Positions 44,552-53,323 are shown, numbered from the stretch's first letter. The stretch is 64,000 bases of DNA from Bradyrhizobium sp. BR 10289 (GCF_019455385.1 NZ_JACOFR010000001.1:434001-498000), one strand, 5' to 3'. A program made the numbers and translations. Notes: generated from the letters alone by a model not told the origin.

Positions 44552-45451
44552 TCACTCCATGTGCTTCGGCAACGCGGTGGCCAGCGCGTCCACGGCGGCG
44601 CGGACTTTCGGCGGAAGCCGGGGCGAGCGGGGCCACAGCGCGTGGCAGTCGTAGAGGAATTCGCCCTGGCCTTCGAAGAGGCGGACCAGCGCGCCGGTGC
44701 GGAGGCGTTCGCGGACCAGCCAGTACGGCAGCCAGGCGAGCCCCATGCCTTGCACGGTGGCATCGGCGATCGCCTCGAGATCGTCGAGCCTCAGCCTGCC
44801 CGCAGGCATGATCTCGCGTGGAAGCTGGCCTTCTTGCGGAAACAGCCACGGCCGCACACGGCCGGAGCGGCGATAGATGATGGCCTGATGCCCGGCGAGA
44901 TCGTCGAGCGCCTTCGGCTTGCCGTTGGCGCGCAGGTAGGACCGCGCGCCGCACACCACCATGCGCTGGCTCGCGATGCGCCGGGTGATCAGGCCGGACT
45001 GGTCGTCGAGATCACCGGTCCGGATCGCAAGATCGTAGCCGGATTCGATGATGTCGGCGATCGGGTCGCCGAACGAGAGGTCGAGTTCGAGATGCGGATA
45101 TTTTCGCGCCAGCTTCATCAACAGAGGGGCGATGCAATGCCGTCCGAGCAGGGCAGGCATGGTCACGCGCAGCTTTCCGCGCGGCTCGGACAGTTCATCG
45201 GCAACGACGTTGTCGGCGGCTTCGGCTTCGCTGAGCACGGCGCGGCAGCGCGCGTAATAGGCCTGGCCGGTCTCGGTCAGGCTCTGGCGCCGCGTGGTGC
45301 GGTTGAGAAGGCGGACGCCGAGGCGTTCTTCGAGGAAGCGGACGTGCTTGCCGACCATCGGCCCGGACATCTCCAGGGCGTCGGCCGCGGCCGCGAACGA
45401 GCCGAGATCGACGGCCCGAACGAACACGGCCATGCTGGTCAGGCGGTCCAT
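44552..45451 (-). CDS. LysR-family transcriptional regulator
   Basis: This 299-residue regulator has the N-terminal helix-turn-helix SFAAAADALEMSGPMVGKHVRFLEERLGVRLLNRTTRR and a LysR substrate domain (GKLRVTMPALLGRHCIAPLL). It closely resembles the LysR branch often paired with quinone reductases or dehydrogenases. It is divergent from the oxidoreductase at 45556 with 104 bp between starts. Confidence 0.93.
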   Translation of the reverse strand: MDRLTSMAVFVRAVDLGSFAAAADALEMSGPMVGKHVRFLEERLGVRLLNRTTRRQSLTETGQAYYARCRAVLSEAEAADNVVADELSEPRGKLRVTMPALLGRHCIAPLLMKLARKYPHLELDLSFGDPIADIIESGYDLAIRTGDLDDQSGLITRRIASQRMVVCGARSYLRANGKPKALDDLAGHQAIIYRRSGRVRPWLFPQEGQLPREIMPAGRLRLDDLEAIADATVQGMGLAWLPYWLVRERLRTGALVRLFEGQGEFLYDCHALWPRSPRLPPKVRAAVDALATALPKHME

Positions 45452-45496
45452 GATTGAAAACTCCTGGTTTCGACTGTTCGCTTATTTGAGCCATTT

Positions 45497-45513
45497 ATCC
45501 GCTTCAGGCGGAT
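45497..45513. promoter_or_regulatory. Candidate LysR operator
   Basis: ATCCGC-TTCAG-GCGGAT is a perfect 6-bp dyad with a five-base spacer, in the middle of the 104-bp LysR/oxidoreductase intergenic region. Its spacing and location fit a LysR-type site, but the T-N11-A form is not exact. Confidence 0.4.
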
Positions 45514-45555
45514 CGGCATAGCTCTCATTCGGTTCAATTGTTTTGGAGTGTATCC

Positions 45556-46545
45556 GTGGCGCGCGTCGTTCGCTTTCACCGGCATGGCGGTCCCGAAGTG
45601 CTTTGTATCGAGACCGTGGACGTTCCACCGCCAGCGAGGGGCGAGCTGCAGGTCCGCGTCAGGGCACTCGGTCTCAACCGCGCGGAGGCGCTGCTGCGGA
45701 GGGGCACCTATATCGAGACCGCGACCTTTCCGTCTGGCCTTGGTCTGGAGGCGGCCGGCCTCGTTGAGGTAGTTGGCGAAGACGTGACCGGCTTTGCGCC
45801 GGGCGATGCGGTCAGCATCGTGCCGCCGCTGTCAATGGTGCGATGGCCGGCCTATGCCGAGCTCGCGACGTTTCCGGCCGAGCTCGTCGTGAAGCATCCG
45901 CCCGAGCTCGGCTTCGAGGTCGCGGCCGCGGTGTGGATGCAGTATCTGACGGCTTACGGCGCGCTGGTCGATATTGCCGGACTTGGACGAGGCGAGCTCG
46001 TCGCCATCACGGCGGCATCGAGCAGTGTCGGGCTTGCGGCGATCCAGATCGCGAACCGGATCGGCGCGGTCCCGGTCGCGCTGACGCGGACCTCCAGCAA
46101 GCAGGCTGCCTTGCGCGATGCCGGCGCGGCCCACGTGATCGCCTCGGACGAGGAAGATATCGGGGGGCGGCTGGCGGAGGTTGCGGGCCCAAACGGCCTC
46201 CGCGTGGTGTTCGACGCCGTCGGCGGTCCCGCATTCGAGCCGCTGACCGCGGCGATGTCACGGGGCGGAATCTTAATCGAGTATGGCGGGCTGAGCCCCG
46301 CGCCGACGCCGTTTCCGCTCTTCAACGTGTTGACCAAGAGCCTGGTTCTGCGCGGCTACCTCGTGCACGAGATCATCCGCGATCCCGTACGCCTTGCGAA
46401 TGCAAAGGCGTTCGTCCTCGACGGTCTGTCAGACGGCGCATTGAAGCCGGTCATCGCCCGGACGTTCCGGTTCGAAGACATCGTCGAAGCGCATCGCTTT
46501 CTGGAGTCGAACGAACAGTTCGGCAAGATCGTCGTGACGATCTGA
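45556..46545 (+). CDS. Zinc-independent quinone oxidoreductase (MDR family)
   Basis: Read from a GTG at 45556, with GGAG eight bases upstream, the protein is 329 residues. It has the MDR GroES-like N-domain (HRHGGPEVLCIETVDVP…ALGLNRAEALLRRG) and a Rossmann motif in variant form, TAASSSVGLAAIQIANRIGA. There are no zinc-binding Cys clusters, so it is a quinone-oxidoreductase-like NADPH enzyme. It is likely controlled by the divergent LysR gene. Confidence 0.9.
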   Translation: MARVVRFHRHGGPEVLCIETVDVPPPARGELQVRVRALGLNRAEALLRRGTYIETATFPSGLGLEAAGLVEVVGEDVTGFAPGDAVSIVPPLSMVRWPAYAELATFPAELVVKHPPELGFEVAAAVWMQYLTAYGALVDIAGLGRGELVAITAASSSVGLAAIQIANRIGAVPVALTRTSSKQAALRDAGAAHVIASDEEDIGGRLAEVAGPNGLRVVFDAVGGPAFEPLTAAMSRGGILIEYGGLSPAPTPFPLFNVLTKSLVLRGYLVHEIIRDPVRLANAKAFVLDGLSDGALKPVIARTFRFEDIVEAHRFLESNEQFGKIVVTI

Positions 46546-46573
46546 GGTCGCGCTTTTGGGGCGCGTTTCGTTA

Positions 46574-46653
46574 GGGTGGGCAAAACGTAGCGTGCCCACC
46601 ATCACTCCATGGAGGAAGAAGGTGGGCACGGCGCTGTGCGCCTTTGCCCACCC
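46574..46653. repeat. Nested intergenic inverted repeat
   Basis: The outer arms GGGTGGGCAAA / TTTGCCCACCC (11 bp, perfect) enclose inner arms CGTGCCCACC / GGTGGGCACG (10 bp, perfect) around a 20-base loop. GGGTGGGCAAAG-type elements are scattered in many Bradyrhizobium genomes. It sits between converging genes and may serve as a terminator. Confidence 0.75.
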
Positions 46654-46688
46654 CATGAGATCGCGTTCGTGGCTCGGAGTCGCCCGCC

Positions 46689-48020
46689 TTACGGCAGCTT
46701 CAGCGACGTCTCCGCATTGTACGGCTTCAGCGTCTCATCTGCGGCCTTCTGGGCGGCCACCAGGGCTTCCTTCGGCTGCTTCTTGCCGTTGAGGACCAGC
46801 ATCACCTCGTCCTCGAGGTTTTTCCGGACCGGCACGGTCTTGTAGGTCGCAAACCACGGTTTTGCGACGTCGAGCTGCTCGACGGCGGTCTTGGCGTCGG
46901 GGTTCTTGCCCAGGAAGTCGACCATGTCGGGCGTCTTGTACGCCGCCATGTTCGGCGCGAAATAGCCGGTGGCACGGCTCCACCAGGCGCTCTTCTCGGG
47001 CGAGGTCATCCACTTGATCAGCGTCCAAGCCGCCTTCTGCTTGTCGGCCTCGACGCCTGCCGGAACGATCAGCGAGGCGCCACCGATCGGCACGGCGTTG
47101 CGGACGTTGCGCGGGATGAAGGCGACCTTGTAGTTGAACTTGGCGTTGTCGCGCACGTAAGTGAGCGAGCCCGTCGAGAGCATCATCATCGCGGCATTGC
47201 CGGAGATGAAGGAGGTGCTGACGGCGGGACCGGGCGTGGCGCCGGGGGCGTGGACCTTGTGCTTGTAGACGAGGTCGTTCCACCAGGTCAGCGCGCCCAG
47301 CATCGAGGGCGTGTCGTAATAGACCTCGCCGCCGAACTCCTCGTTGTAGTAGCGCCCGCCATTGGTCATGGTGAGCGTTTCCATCATCCAGCCGCAATAG
47401 TCATAGGCGCAGGGGATCGCGATGCCCCATTGGGTCACCTTGTCGCCTTCGCGCTTGGTGAGCTTCTTGGCCCAGTCGGTGAGCTCGGCCCAGGTCTGCG
47501 GCGGCTTGCTCGGATCAAGGCCCGCTTCCTTGGCCTTGTCGGCGTTGATGTAGAGCAACGGCGTCGAATTGTGGAACGGCACGCCGTAGACCGAACGGTT
47601 GATCACCGCGTTGCCCTGCAGCGCCGGGAAGAACTGGCCCAGGAACTGCTCCTTGGTGGTGCCGTCGGCGGCAATCAGCGGATCGAGATTGGTGAGCTCG
47701 TTCTCGATCTGCATGTCGAGCAGGAAGTTCGCCGACATGATCACGGCCGCCGGCGGCTTGCCGGCCTTGATCGAGGCGCGCGTCTTGATCAGCGTGTCGT
47801 CGTATGAGCCGGTGTAGACGGCGGTCGCCTTGATCGCCGGATGGGTGTCGTTGAACTCCTTGATCAGGGTGCCCATGTCGCGGGCGAGCTTGCCGTCGAC
47901 GGGGACCGGGAAGAACAGGTCGATCTCGGTCGGGCCTTCCGCCATCGCGGGGACGGCGAGGGCGCTGACAATCGAGCCTGCCATGGCGAGGCCCAGCATG
48001 AGCCTGCGGGTAAACAGCAT
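46689..48020 (-). CDS. ABC transporter solute-binding protein (family 1, UgpB-like)
   Basis: From the ATG at 48020 (AGGAGAG upstream) the protein is 443 residues, with a signal peptide ending …LAVPAMAEG and mature start TEIDLFFPVPVDGKLARDMGTLIKEFNDTHPAIKATAVYTGSYDDTLIKT. This is typical of family-1 sugar/glycerol-3-phosphate binding proteins, as are SIVPAG and the C-terminal YKTVPVRKNLEDEVMLVLNGK. The long upstream frame extension into the permease was rejected. It is the last gene of the operon, after both permeases. Confidence 0.92.
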   Translation of the reverse strand: MLFTRRLMLGLAMAGSIVSALAVPAMAEGPTEIDLFFPVPVDGKLARDMGTLIKEFNDTHPAIKATAVYTGSYDDTLIKTRASIKAGKPPAAVIMSANFLLDMQIENELTNLDPLIAADGTTKEQFLGQFFPALQGNAVINRSVYGVPFHNSTPLLYINADKAKEAGLDPSKPPQTWAELTDWAKKLTKREGDKVTQWGIAIPCAYDYCGWMMETLTMTNGGRYYNEEFGGEVYYDTPSMLGALTWWNDLVYKHKVHAPGATPGPAVSTSFISGNAAMMMLSTGSLTYVRDNAKFNYKVAFIPRNVRNAVPIGGASLIVPAGVEADKQKAAWTLIKWMTSPEKSAWWSRATGYFAPNMAAYKTPDMVDFLGKNPDAKTAVEQLDVAKPWFATYKTVPVRKNLEDEVMLVLNGKKQPKEALVAAQKAADETLKPYNAETSLKLP

Positions 48021-48031
48021 CGAAAACTCTC

Positions 48032-48901
48032 CTATTTGATGCCTGAGGTGACGAAAGAACTGATGAAACGCTTCTGGAAGATCAGGAACGTGATGAGCAG
48101 CGGCGCGATCACCATCAGCGTGCCGGCGGCGATCGTGCCCCAGGCCTGCGTGCCTTCGGCGGTCGCGGTGAAGACGGAAAGGCCGACCGTGAGCGGTCGC
48201 TTGTCCGGCGAATTGATCACCATCAGCGGCCAGAGGAAGTCGTTCCAGTGGCTGGTGACCGAGATGATGGCGAACGCCGAGAAGCTCGGCATCGACAGCG
48301 GCACGTAGATGTGTCGGATGCGCTGGAACAGACTGGCGCCGTCGATCCGCGCGGCGTCCTCCAGTTCGGTCGGAATGGCTTCGAAGGCCTGCCGCATCAG
48401 GAAGGTGCCGAAGGCCGAGGCGAAGAACGGCATCATCACGCCGGTGAGCGTGTCGTAGAGGCCGAGCTGCGCCACGAGCGTCAGGTTCGGCACGATCAAG
48501 AGCACCGGCACCAGCATCAGCTGCATCAGGAACAGATAGAAGATCAGCGTCTTGCCGGCGAAGTCGAGCCGCGCAAAGGCAAAGCCCGCCAGCGTGATCG
48601 TAACGAACTGCACCAGGAGGATGCCGGTGCAGATGAACGTGGTGTTGAGGGTGTAGCGCGGGAAATCGCCGATCTCCCAGGCGTCCCTGATATTGTCGAG
48701 CGTCGGCTTCAGGCTCGGCACCAGCTCGGCCATGGCATTGATGCCGTCGGAGGCCGGGCGCAGCGTCGCAACGCCCATCCACAGGAACGGGATCAGCCAG
48801 ACGATTGCGAGCAGCACCGTCAGCAGGAAGCCGAGTTTGGGCGTGATCTCGCGGCGCGTGGCGAGCGGTGCGTCCTTGAGCAGCCAGTCGATCAGTTTCA
48901 T
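48032..48901 (-). CDS. ABC transporter permease (MalG/UgpE-like)
   Basis: The 289-residue inner-membrane protein has six predicted helices and the EAA loop (QAFEAIPTELEDAARIDGASLFQRIRHIYVPLSMP) that couples to an ATPase. It belongs to the family-1 importer MalG/UgpE group. Its ATG overlaps the stop of the preceding permease by four bases. Confidence 0.92.
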   Translation of the reverse strand: MKLIDWLLKDAPLATRREITPKLGFLLTVLLAIVWLIPFLWMGVATLRPASDGINAMAELVPSLKPTLDNIRDAWEIGDFPRYTLNTTFICTGILLVQFVTITLAGFAFARLDFAGKTLIFYLFLMQLMLVPVLLIVPNLTLVAQLGLYDTLTGVMMPFFASAFGTFLMRQAFEAIPTELEDAARIDGASLFQRIRHIYVPLSMPSFSAFAIISVTSHWNDFLWPLMVINSPDKRPLTVGLSVFTATAEGTQAWGTIAAGTLMVIAPLLITFLIFQKRFISSFVTSGIK

Positions 48902-49848
48902 GGCCCGCCCTCCCGGTTGGCCATGGTGCGGAACGAGAGCGCGGTGAGGCCCATCAGCGCGGCCAGCGTTAACAGCGTGGCCGCCGAGGCCTTGCCGATA
49001 TCGTAGTGCTCGACCGCCTGCTGGTAGATGTAGAACAGCACGAGGTTGGTCGCGTTCGACGGCCCGCCCTTGGTCATGACGAAGACGTGGTCGACCTGCG
49101 TCACCGCGTTCAGCGTGGCGATCACGATGACGAACAGGAAGGTGGGCTTGAGCTCCGGCAGGATGATGTGCCGAAACCTCTGATACGGACCTGCGCCGTC
49201 GAGATGGGCCGCTTCCATCACGTCCTCGGGCACCGCCTGGAGGCCGGCGAGGAAGAACAGCATGTAGTAGCCGGCGTTCTTCCAGATCGTGATGACCATG
49301 ATCGCGTAAAGCGCGATGTCGGGGTCGCCGAGCCAGTTCGGCAACACCGGCAGCAGGCGGCCGATGTAATGGTCGAGCAGGCCGACATTGGGCAGGAAGA
49401 TGAACAGGAACAGCGCGGAGGCCGCGACCATCGGAATCAGCACCGGCAGGAACAGCGCCGCGCGCAATGCGCTGTTCACCGCATGGGTGCGTGCCAGCGC
49501 CAGCGCGAACAGCAGCGCGAGCGCGATGCTCGGGATCGCCGTGCCGACGGCATAGAGCAGATTGTTGATGACAGCACCGGCGAAGGCGGGATCGGCCAGC
49601 ACCGCGTTGACATTGTCGAGACCGACGAAGCGGACCGGCGCCTTCGGCGTGGCGCGCTGATAGAGCGCGTCGATGAACACGCGCCCCATCGCACCATAAG
49701 TGAACAGCGCGAGGAAGATCAGCGAGGGCAGCAGCAGCAGGTAGGCGGGCAGCGAGGCTTTGAAGCGGCTCGAAAACCGCTTCAGGACGTGCAGGCGCGG
49801 TGCCACTGATGCCGCGACAGGGAGAGCCGCGGGTTCAGCGAGGCTCAT
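48898..49848 (-). CDS. ABC transporter permease (MalF/UgpA-like)
   Basis: The 316-residue permease has six helices and an EAA-like loop (GLQAVPEDVMEAAHLDGAGPYQRFRHIILPELKP). It forms the membrane channel with the second permease. It starts one base after the phosphoesterase stop (TGAGATG), so the two are translationally linked. Confidence 0.92.
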   Translation of the reverse strand: MSLAEPAALPVAASVAPRLHVLKRFSSRFKASLPAYLLLLPSLIFLALFTYGAMGRVFIDALYQRATPKAPVRFVGLDNVNAVLADPAFAGAVINNLLYAVGTAIPSIALALLFALALARTHAVNSALRAALFLPVLIPMVAASALFLFIFLPNVGLLDHYIGRLLPVLPNWLGDPDIALYAIMVITIWKNAGYYMLFFLAGLQAVPEDVMEAAHLDGAGPYQRFRHIILPELKPTFLFVIVIATLNAVTQVDHVFVMTKGGPSNATNLVLFYIYQQAVEHYDIGKASAATLLTLAALMGLTALSFRTMANREGGP

Positions 49849-49849
49849 C

Positions 49850-50701
49850 TCATCGCGCCGGGAAATTGAGTGCATAGTCGCGGCCGTCGACGCCGGCGGG
49901 CGGATCGAAGGGGAAACGCAGACTGGTGTCGAGGAAGTCGTGACTGTGCACGACCAGGTTCTGATCGTCGATCAGCACCACGCCATAGGCCGGCGGTTCG
50001 TGGCTCGCCAGATGAGCGGCGGCGTTGGCATCGAGCTCGAACCAGACCTGGTGATTGGTGCCGCGCAGCGTCGAGAACGGGATCTTGCCGTAGCTGCCGA
50101 AGATCGGCCGGTGCACATGGCCGAAGAAGAGGTGGCGGATACGTGCACGATAGGGCGCGATGACCTCGGCGAATTCGGCGCTCTGCTTCAGCGCGATCTC
50201 GTCCATCGCGTGCACGCCGACCGGGAACGGCGGATGATGCATGAACACGACGAAGGGCTGGTCGGCCGGCACGGCTGCAAGCGTCTTCGCCAGCCACTCG
50301 AAGCGTTTGGCGCACATCTCGCCGGCGTGGCTGGTCTCGTCCAGCGTGTCCAAAAAGACGAACAGGCCATGTTCGGTGGTGCGGGTGCCCTGCACGAAGC
50401 CGTTGGGATCCCGCGGCGCGGCCTTCAGGCCGTCGAGGCAAGCCACGCGCTTGTCGTGATTGCCGACCATGGCGATGTACGGGATTTTCAGCGCCGCCAT
50501 CGCCTCGGCGAAATTGGCGTAGGATTCCGCCTCGCCCCAATGGGTGAGGTCGCCGGTCACGACCGCGAAGGCGGCATCCGATTGGTGCCTGTTGATGTCG
50601 GCCACCGCCGCATCCAGCCGGGCGCGCGGATCGAGGCCATAGAGCTTCAGCCCGGGATTTGCGAGATGCGTGTCGGTGATGTGGATGAACTTGAAGGGCA
50701 T
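49850..50701 (-). CDS. Metallophosphoesterase (CpdA / GpdQ-like)
   Basis: The 283-residue cytosolic protein has every calcineurin-like metal motif: HITDTHL, VVTGDLTHWGE, MVGNHDK, MHHPPFP and GHVHRPIFG. This is the pattern of cyclic-nucleotide phosphodiesterase CpdA and glycerophosphodiesterase GpdQ. Being the first gene of an importer operon with a UgpB-like binding protein, I infer it hydrolyses an imported phosphodiester. It starts 74 bp downstream of a candidate PHO box. Confidence 0.9.
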   Translation of the reverse strand: MPFKFIHITDTHLANPGLKLYGLDPRARLDAAVADINRHQSDAAFAVVTGDLTHWGEAESYANFAEAMAALKIPYIAMVGNHDKRVACLDGLKAAPRDPNGFVQGTRTTEHGLFVFLDTLDETSHAGEMCAKRFEWLAKTLAAVPADQPFVVFMHHPPFPVGVHAMDEIALKQSAEFAEVIAPYRARIRHLFFGHVHRPIFGSYGKIPFSTLRGTNHQVWFELDANAAAHLASHEPPAYGVVLIDDQNLVVHSHDFLDTSLRFPFDPPAGVDGRDYALNFPAR

Positions 50702-50749
50702 GGCGCGCTTGTCAGGATCGTTGGAGGATGGGCGCCTCCGGCAAGACGC

Positions 50750-50792
50750 GCTGCCAGCCCGTTAGAGCGCGAGTGTTTCAGTTTGATGACAG
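50750..50792 (-). promoter_or_regulatory. Candidate PHO box and -10 of the phosphoesterase/importer operon
   Basis: On the minus strand CTGTCAT-CAAA-CTGAAAC matches the PhoB box (CTGTCAT-N4-CTGTCAC, 12 of 14 fixed positions). TCTAAC follows eight bases later, where a PhoB-dependent -10 belongs. Transcription would start near 50755, about 55 bases before the phosphoesterase ATG. The block is repeated at 57401-57443 with four mismatches in 43 bases. Confidence 0.55.
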
Positions 50793-50894
50793 CGAAAGGC
50801 GCGCGCGCGTCGCGATCCACAGCGGCAAGTGGCTGTGCCATCGGGACGCACGCCGGCGGCGCAAATTGATCGGTCTGAAGCTGCGCTCTGCTTG

Positions 50895-51584
50895 TCAGCG
50901 CTCACCGGCGGGCAGCAGACCGCTCAGGGCTTTGGCCTCGCAAATCAGAACGTTGACCGCGGCCTTGCGCGCCTCTGCGTCGAAGCGGGTCCGGATCGTG
51001 GACACTGACAAGGCGCCGCGCAATTTGCCCTGGACATCGATCACGGGGACTGCGGCAGCTGCGACCTCGGGATCACGCTCGCCGAGCGACACGTAGAAAC
51101 CGCGCTCGCGGATTTTCCTCGTTTCGGCCGAAACGGGATCGCGATAGGCAGTGAGCACGCGACCGGCGGCGCCACGATCGATCGGCAGTCGCTGCCCTTC
51201 GTCGAGATGATGCCGTACGGAGCGCGGGGAGTTGACCCGGTAGAGGCAGATGCGCTCGTCGCCGTCGGCAATGTAGAACGAGGCCGTCTCGCCGGTCGCT
51301 TCGACAAGGCGATGCAGCGTCGGTCTCACGAGGTCGCCGAGATCGAGGCCGCGCTGATAGAGCGCACCGAGGCGCCAGAGTTCTGGCCCGGGACGGAACA
51401 GCCGGTCTGCGCCACGGACAAGAAAGCCGTCGCTCTCCAGCGTCGCGGCGAGGCGCAGCACCGTGCTCTTATAGAGATCGGTCGCTTCGGCAATCTCGGT
51501 CAGCGTCATGGCGCTGCGCTCCGGCTCAAACGCCCTGAGGATCGCTAGCGCCCGGGCCACCGCATCGACGCCTGTCTTGGCCAT
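50895..51584 (-). CDS. IclR-family transcriptional regulator
   Basis: From the ATG at 51584 the protein is 229 residues, normal for IclR. An N-terminal winged helix (AVARALAILRAFEPERSAMTLTEIAEATDLYKSTVLRLAATLESDGFLVR) is followed by the effector domain. It is divergent from the catabolic operon starting at 51745, and a perfect 8-bp palindrome lies just upstream of its start. It likely senses the operon's substrate or an intermediate. Confidence 0.93.
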   Translation of the reverse strand: MAKTGVDAVARALAILRAFEPERSAMTLTEIAEATDLYKSTVLRLAATLESDGFLVRGADRLFRPGPELWRLGALYQRGLDLGDLVRPTLHRLVEATGETASFYIADGDERICLYRVNSPRSVRHHLDEGQRLPIDRGAAGRVLTAYRDPVSAETRKIRERGFYVSLGERDPEVAAAAVPVIDVQGKLRGALSVSTIRTRFDAEARKAAVNVLICEAKALSGLLPAGER

Positions 51585-51592
51585 CTCAAATC

Positions 51593-51613
51593 CTGTTCTG
51601 CTGGACAGAACAG
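51593..51613. promoter_or_regulatory. Candidate IclR operator palindrome
   Basis: CTGTTCTG and CAGAACAG flank five bases, beginning eight bases before the iclR-type ATG, so binding here would repress its own gene. Related half-sites recur at 51658-51666 (GTTCTGTT) and 51720-51731 (AGAAC-TG-GTTCT) close to the operon start at 51745. Confidence 0.55.
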
Positions 51614-51744
51614 ATATCACGAGTGCATCCAAAAGTCGACAAAACAGCCGATAGGTGGGTTCTGTTATACGAAATCAATTTGACTCAGATGCCGGGTCCG
51701 GTTACGGATTTTGAACAATAGAACTGGTTCTGCGGAGCGAAACA

Positions 51745-52536
51745 ATGGAAGGGCAGCCGACCTTGGCCGTCGATTTGCGCGACGTCATGATCCGCTTCGG
51801 CGATTTCACCGCCGTGAAAAGCATGAACCTCCAGGTCGGCGAGGCCGAGTTCGTGGCAGTGGTCGGGCCGACCGGCTGTGGCAAGTCGACCATTCTCAAC
51901 ACGGTCACAGGATTGCTGAAGCCAGCCGCCGGGGAGGTCAGCGTATTCGGTAAGCCGCTCACAGGCCTGAACGACCAGTCCGGCTACATGCTGCAGCAGG
52001 AGGGTCTGCTGCCATGGAAGACGGCGCAGGACAATGTCGGGCTCGGCCTCGTGTTTCAGGGTAAATCGGTCGAAGAGGCGCGGGCGCAGGCGCGGCCCTG
52101 GCTTGCCAAGGTTGGCCTGAAGGGGTTTGAGGAGCGCTATCCACATCAGCTGTCGGGCGGCCAGCGCAAGCGCGTGGCGATGGCCCAGACCCTGATCATG
52201 GAGCCGAGGATCGTCTTGATGGATGAGCCGTTTTCGGCGCTCGACGTGCACACCCGCCGGCTGATGCACCGCATCCTGCTCGATCTCTGGCAGGCGGAGC
52301 GGCGCTCCCTGATCTTCATTACCCACGATCTCGACGAGGCGATCACGCTCGCTGATCGTGTCGTGGTGATGTCGGCGGGACCGGGCAGCCGCATGGTCGG
52401 GGACGTCCCGATCACGCTGCCACGCCCGCGCGACGTATCGGCGCTCCAGACCACCGATGAATTCGTCGCACTCTATCGTCAAATCTGGTCGCTGCTCGGC
52501 GCCGAAGTGGAGAAGAGCTATGCCGCGCAGGGGTAA
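51745..52536 (+). CDS. ABC transporter ATP-binding protein (NitT/TauT type)
   Basis: The 263-residue ATPase has Walker A GPTGCGKST near residue 41, signature LSGGQRKRVAMAQ, Walker B RIVLMDEPFSALD and the switch His FITHDLDEA. It resembles SsuB/TauB of nitrate, sulfonate and taurine importers. Its end overlaps the permease start by 17 bp. First gene of the operon facing the IclR regulator. Confidence 0.94.
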   Translation: MEGQPTLAVDLRDVMIRFGDFTAVKSMNLQVGEAEFVAVVGPTGCGKSTILNTVTGLLKPAAGEVSVFGKPLTGLNDQSGYMLQQEGLLPWKTAQDNVGLGLVFQGKSVEEARAQARPWLAKVGLKGFEERYPHQLSGGQRKRVAMAQTLIMEPRIVLMDEPFSALDVHTRRLMHRILLDLWQAERRSLIFITHDLDEAITLADRVVVMSAGPGSRMVGDVPITLPRPRDVSALQTTDEFVALYRQIWSLLGAEVEKSYAAQG

Positions 52537-53293
52537 AGTCGTTCTCGTTCAGGTCGCGATCGTGCTGAGCCTGCTCCTGGTCTGGGAATCCGGCGTGCGA
52601 GCAGGGCTGATCGACCCGTTCTTCTTTCCGGCGCCATCGACGCTGGTCGCGCGGATCGGCGAATGGATGTCGACCGCGGATTTCTGGACCGACGTCGGCG
52701 TCACGCTGCTGGAGACGATCCTGTCCTTCGTGGCGGGGATCGCGATCGGCACCACGCTCGGGATCTGGCTCGGCCTGAACCCGTTTGCGGCCGAGGTCGT
52801 GCAGCCCTTTATCAAGATGTTCAACGCCATCCCGCGTATTCTGCTCGGACCGATTTTCGTGATCTGGTTCGGCCTCGGCCTGACCTCGAAGGTGGCGCTG
52901 GGCGTCACGCTGGTGCTGTTCGTCGCTTTCTTCAACACCTTCCAGGGCGTGCGCGAGGTCAATCCGGTGGTGCTCGCCAATGCCCGCCTCCTGCGCGCGT
53001 CCAAATGGTCTTTGCTGCGCCACGTCTACCTGCCGTCGGCCACGACCTGGATATTGTCGAGCCTGCGGGTCTCCGTCGGCATGGCCGTGATGGGCGCGGT
53101 GGTCGCCGAGTATCTCGGCTCGTCCGCCGGACTAGGTCACCTGATCGCCCAGGCCGAGGGCGTGCTCGATGCCGCCGGTGTGTTCGCCGGCATTATCGTG
53201 CTGTCCGCATTCGTCGTCGCCCTCGATGCGGTGGTCGATCGTGCCGAGAAACGGCTCCTGGTGTGGCGTCCCGCGCCGGCCCACGAAGTCTGA
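52520..53293 (+). CDS. ABC transporter permease (NitT/TauT type)
   Basis: The 257-residue membrane protein has six helices and the conserved loop NARLLRASKWSLLRHVYLPSATTWILSSLRVSVGMA, characteristic of the SsuC/TauC group. The start at 52520 overlaps the ATPase gene. Confidence 0.93.
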   Translation: MPRRGKVVLVQVAIVLSLLLVWESGVRAGLIDPFFFPAPSTLVARIGEWMSTADFWTDVGVTLLETILSFVAGIAIGTTLGIWLGLNPFAAEVVQPFIKMFNAIPRILLGPIFVIWFGLGLTSKVALGVTLVLFVAFFNTFQGVREVNPVVLANARLLRASKWSLLRHVYLPSATTWILSSLRVSVGMAVMGAVVAEYLGSSAGLGHLIAQAEGVLDAAGVFAGIIVLSAFVVALDAVVDRAEKRLLVWRPAPAHEV

Positions 53294-53323
53294 CCGAACA
53301 ACAACACAAACATGGAGGTTCGC

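Noticed and set aside
48021..48782. In-frame upstream extension of the UgpB-like binding protein gene
   Set aside because: It lies wholly within the permease gene and would bury the signal peptide; the internal ATG has a strong ribosome-binding site.
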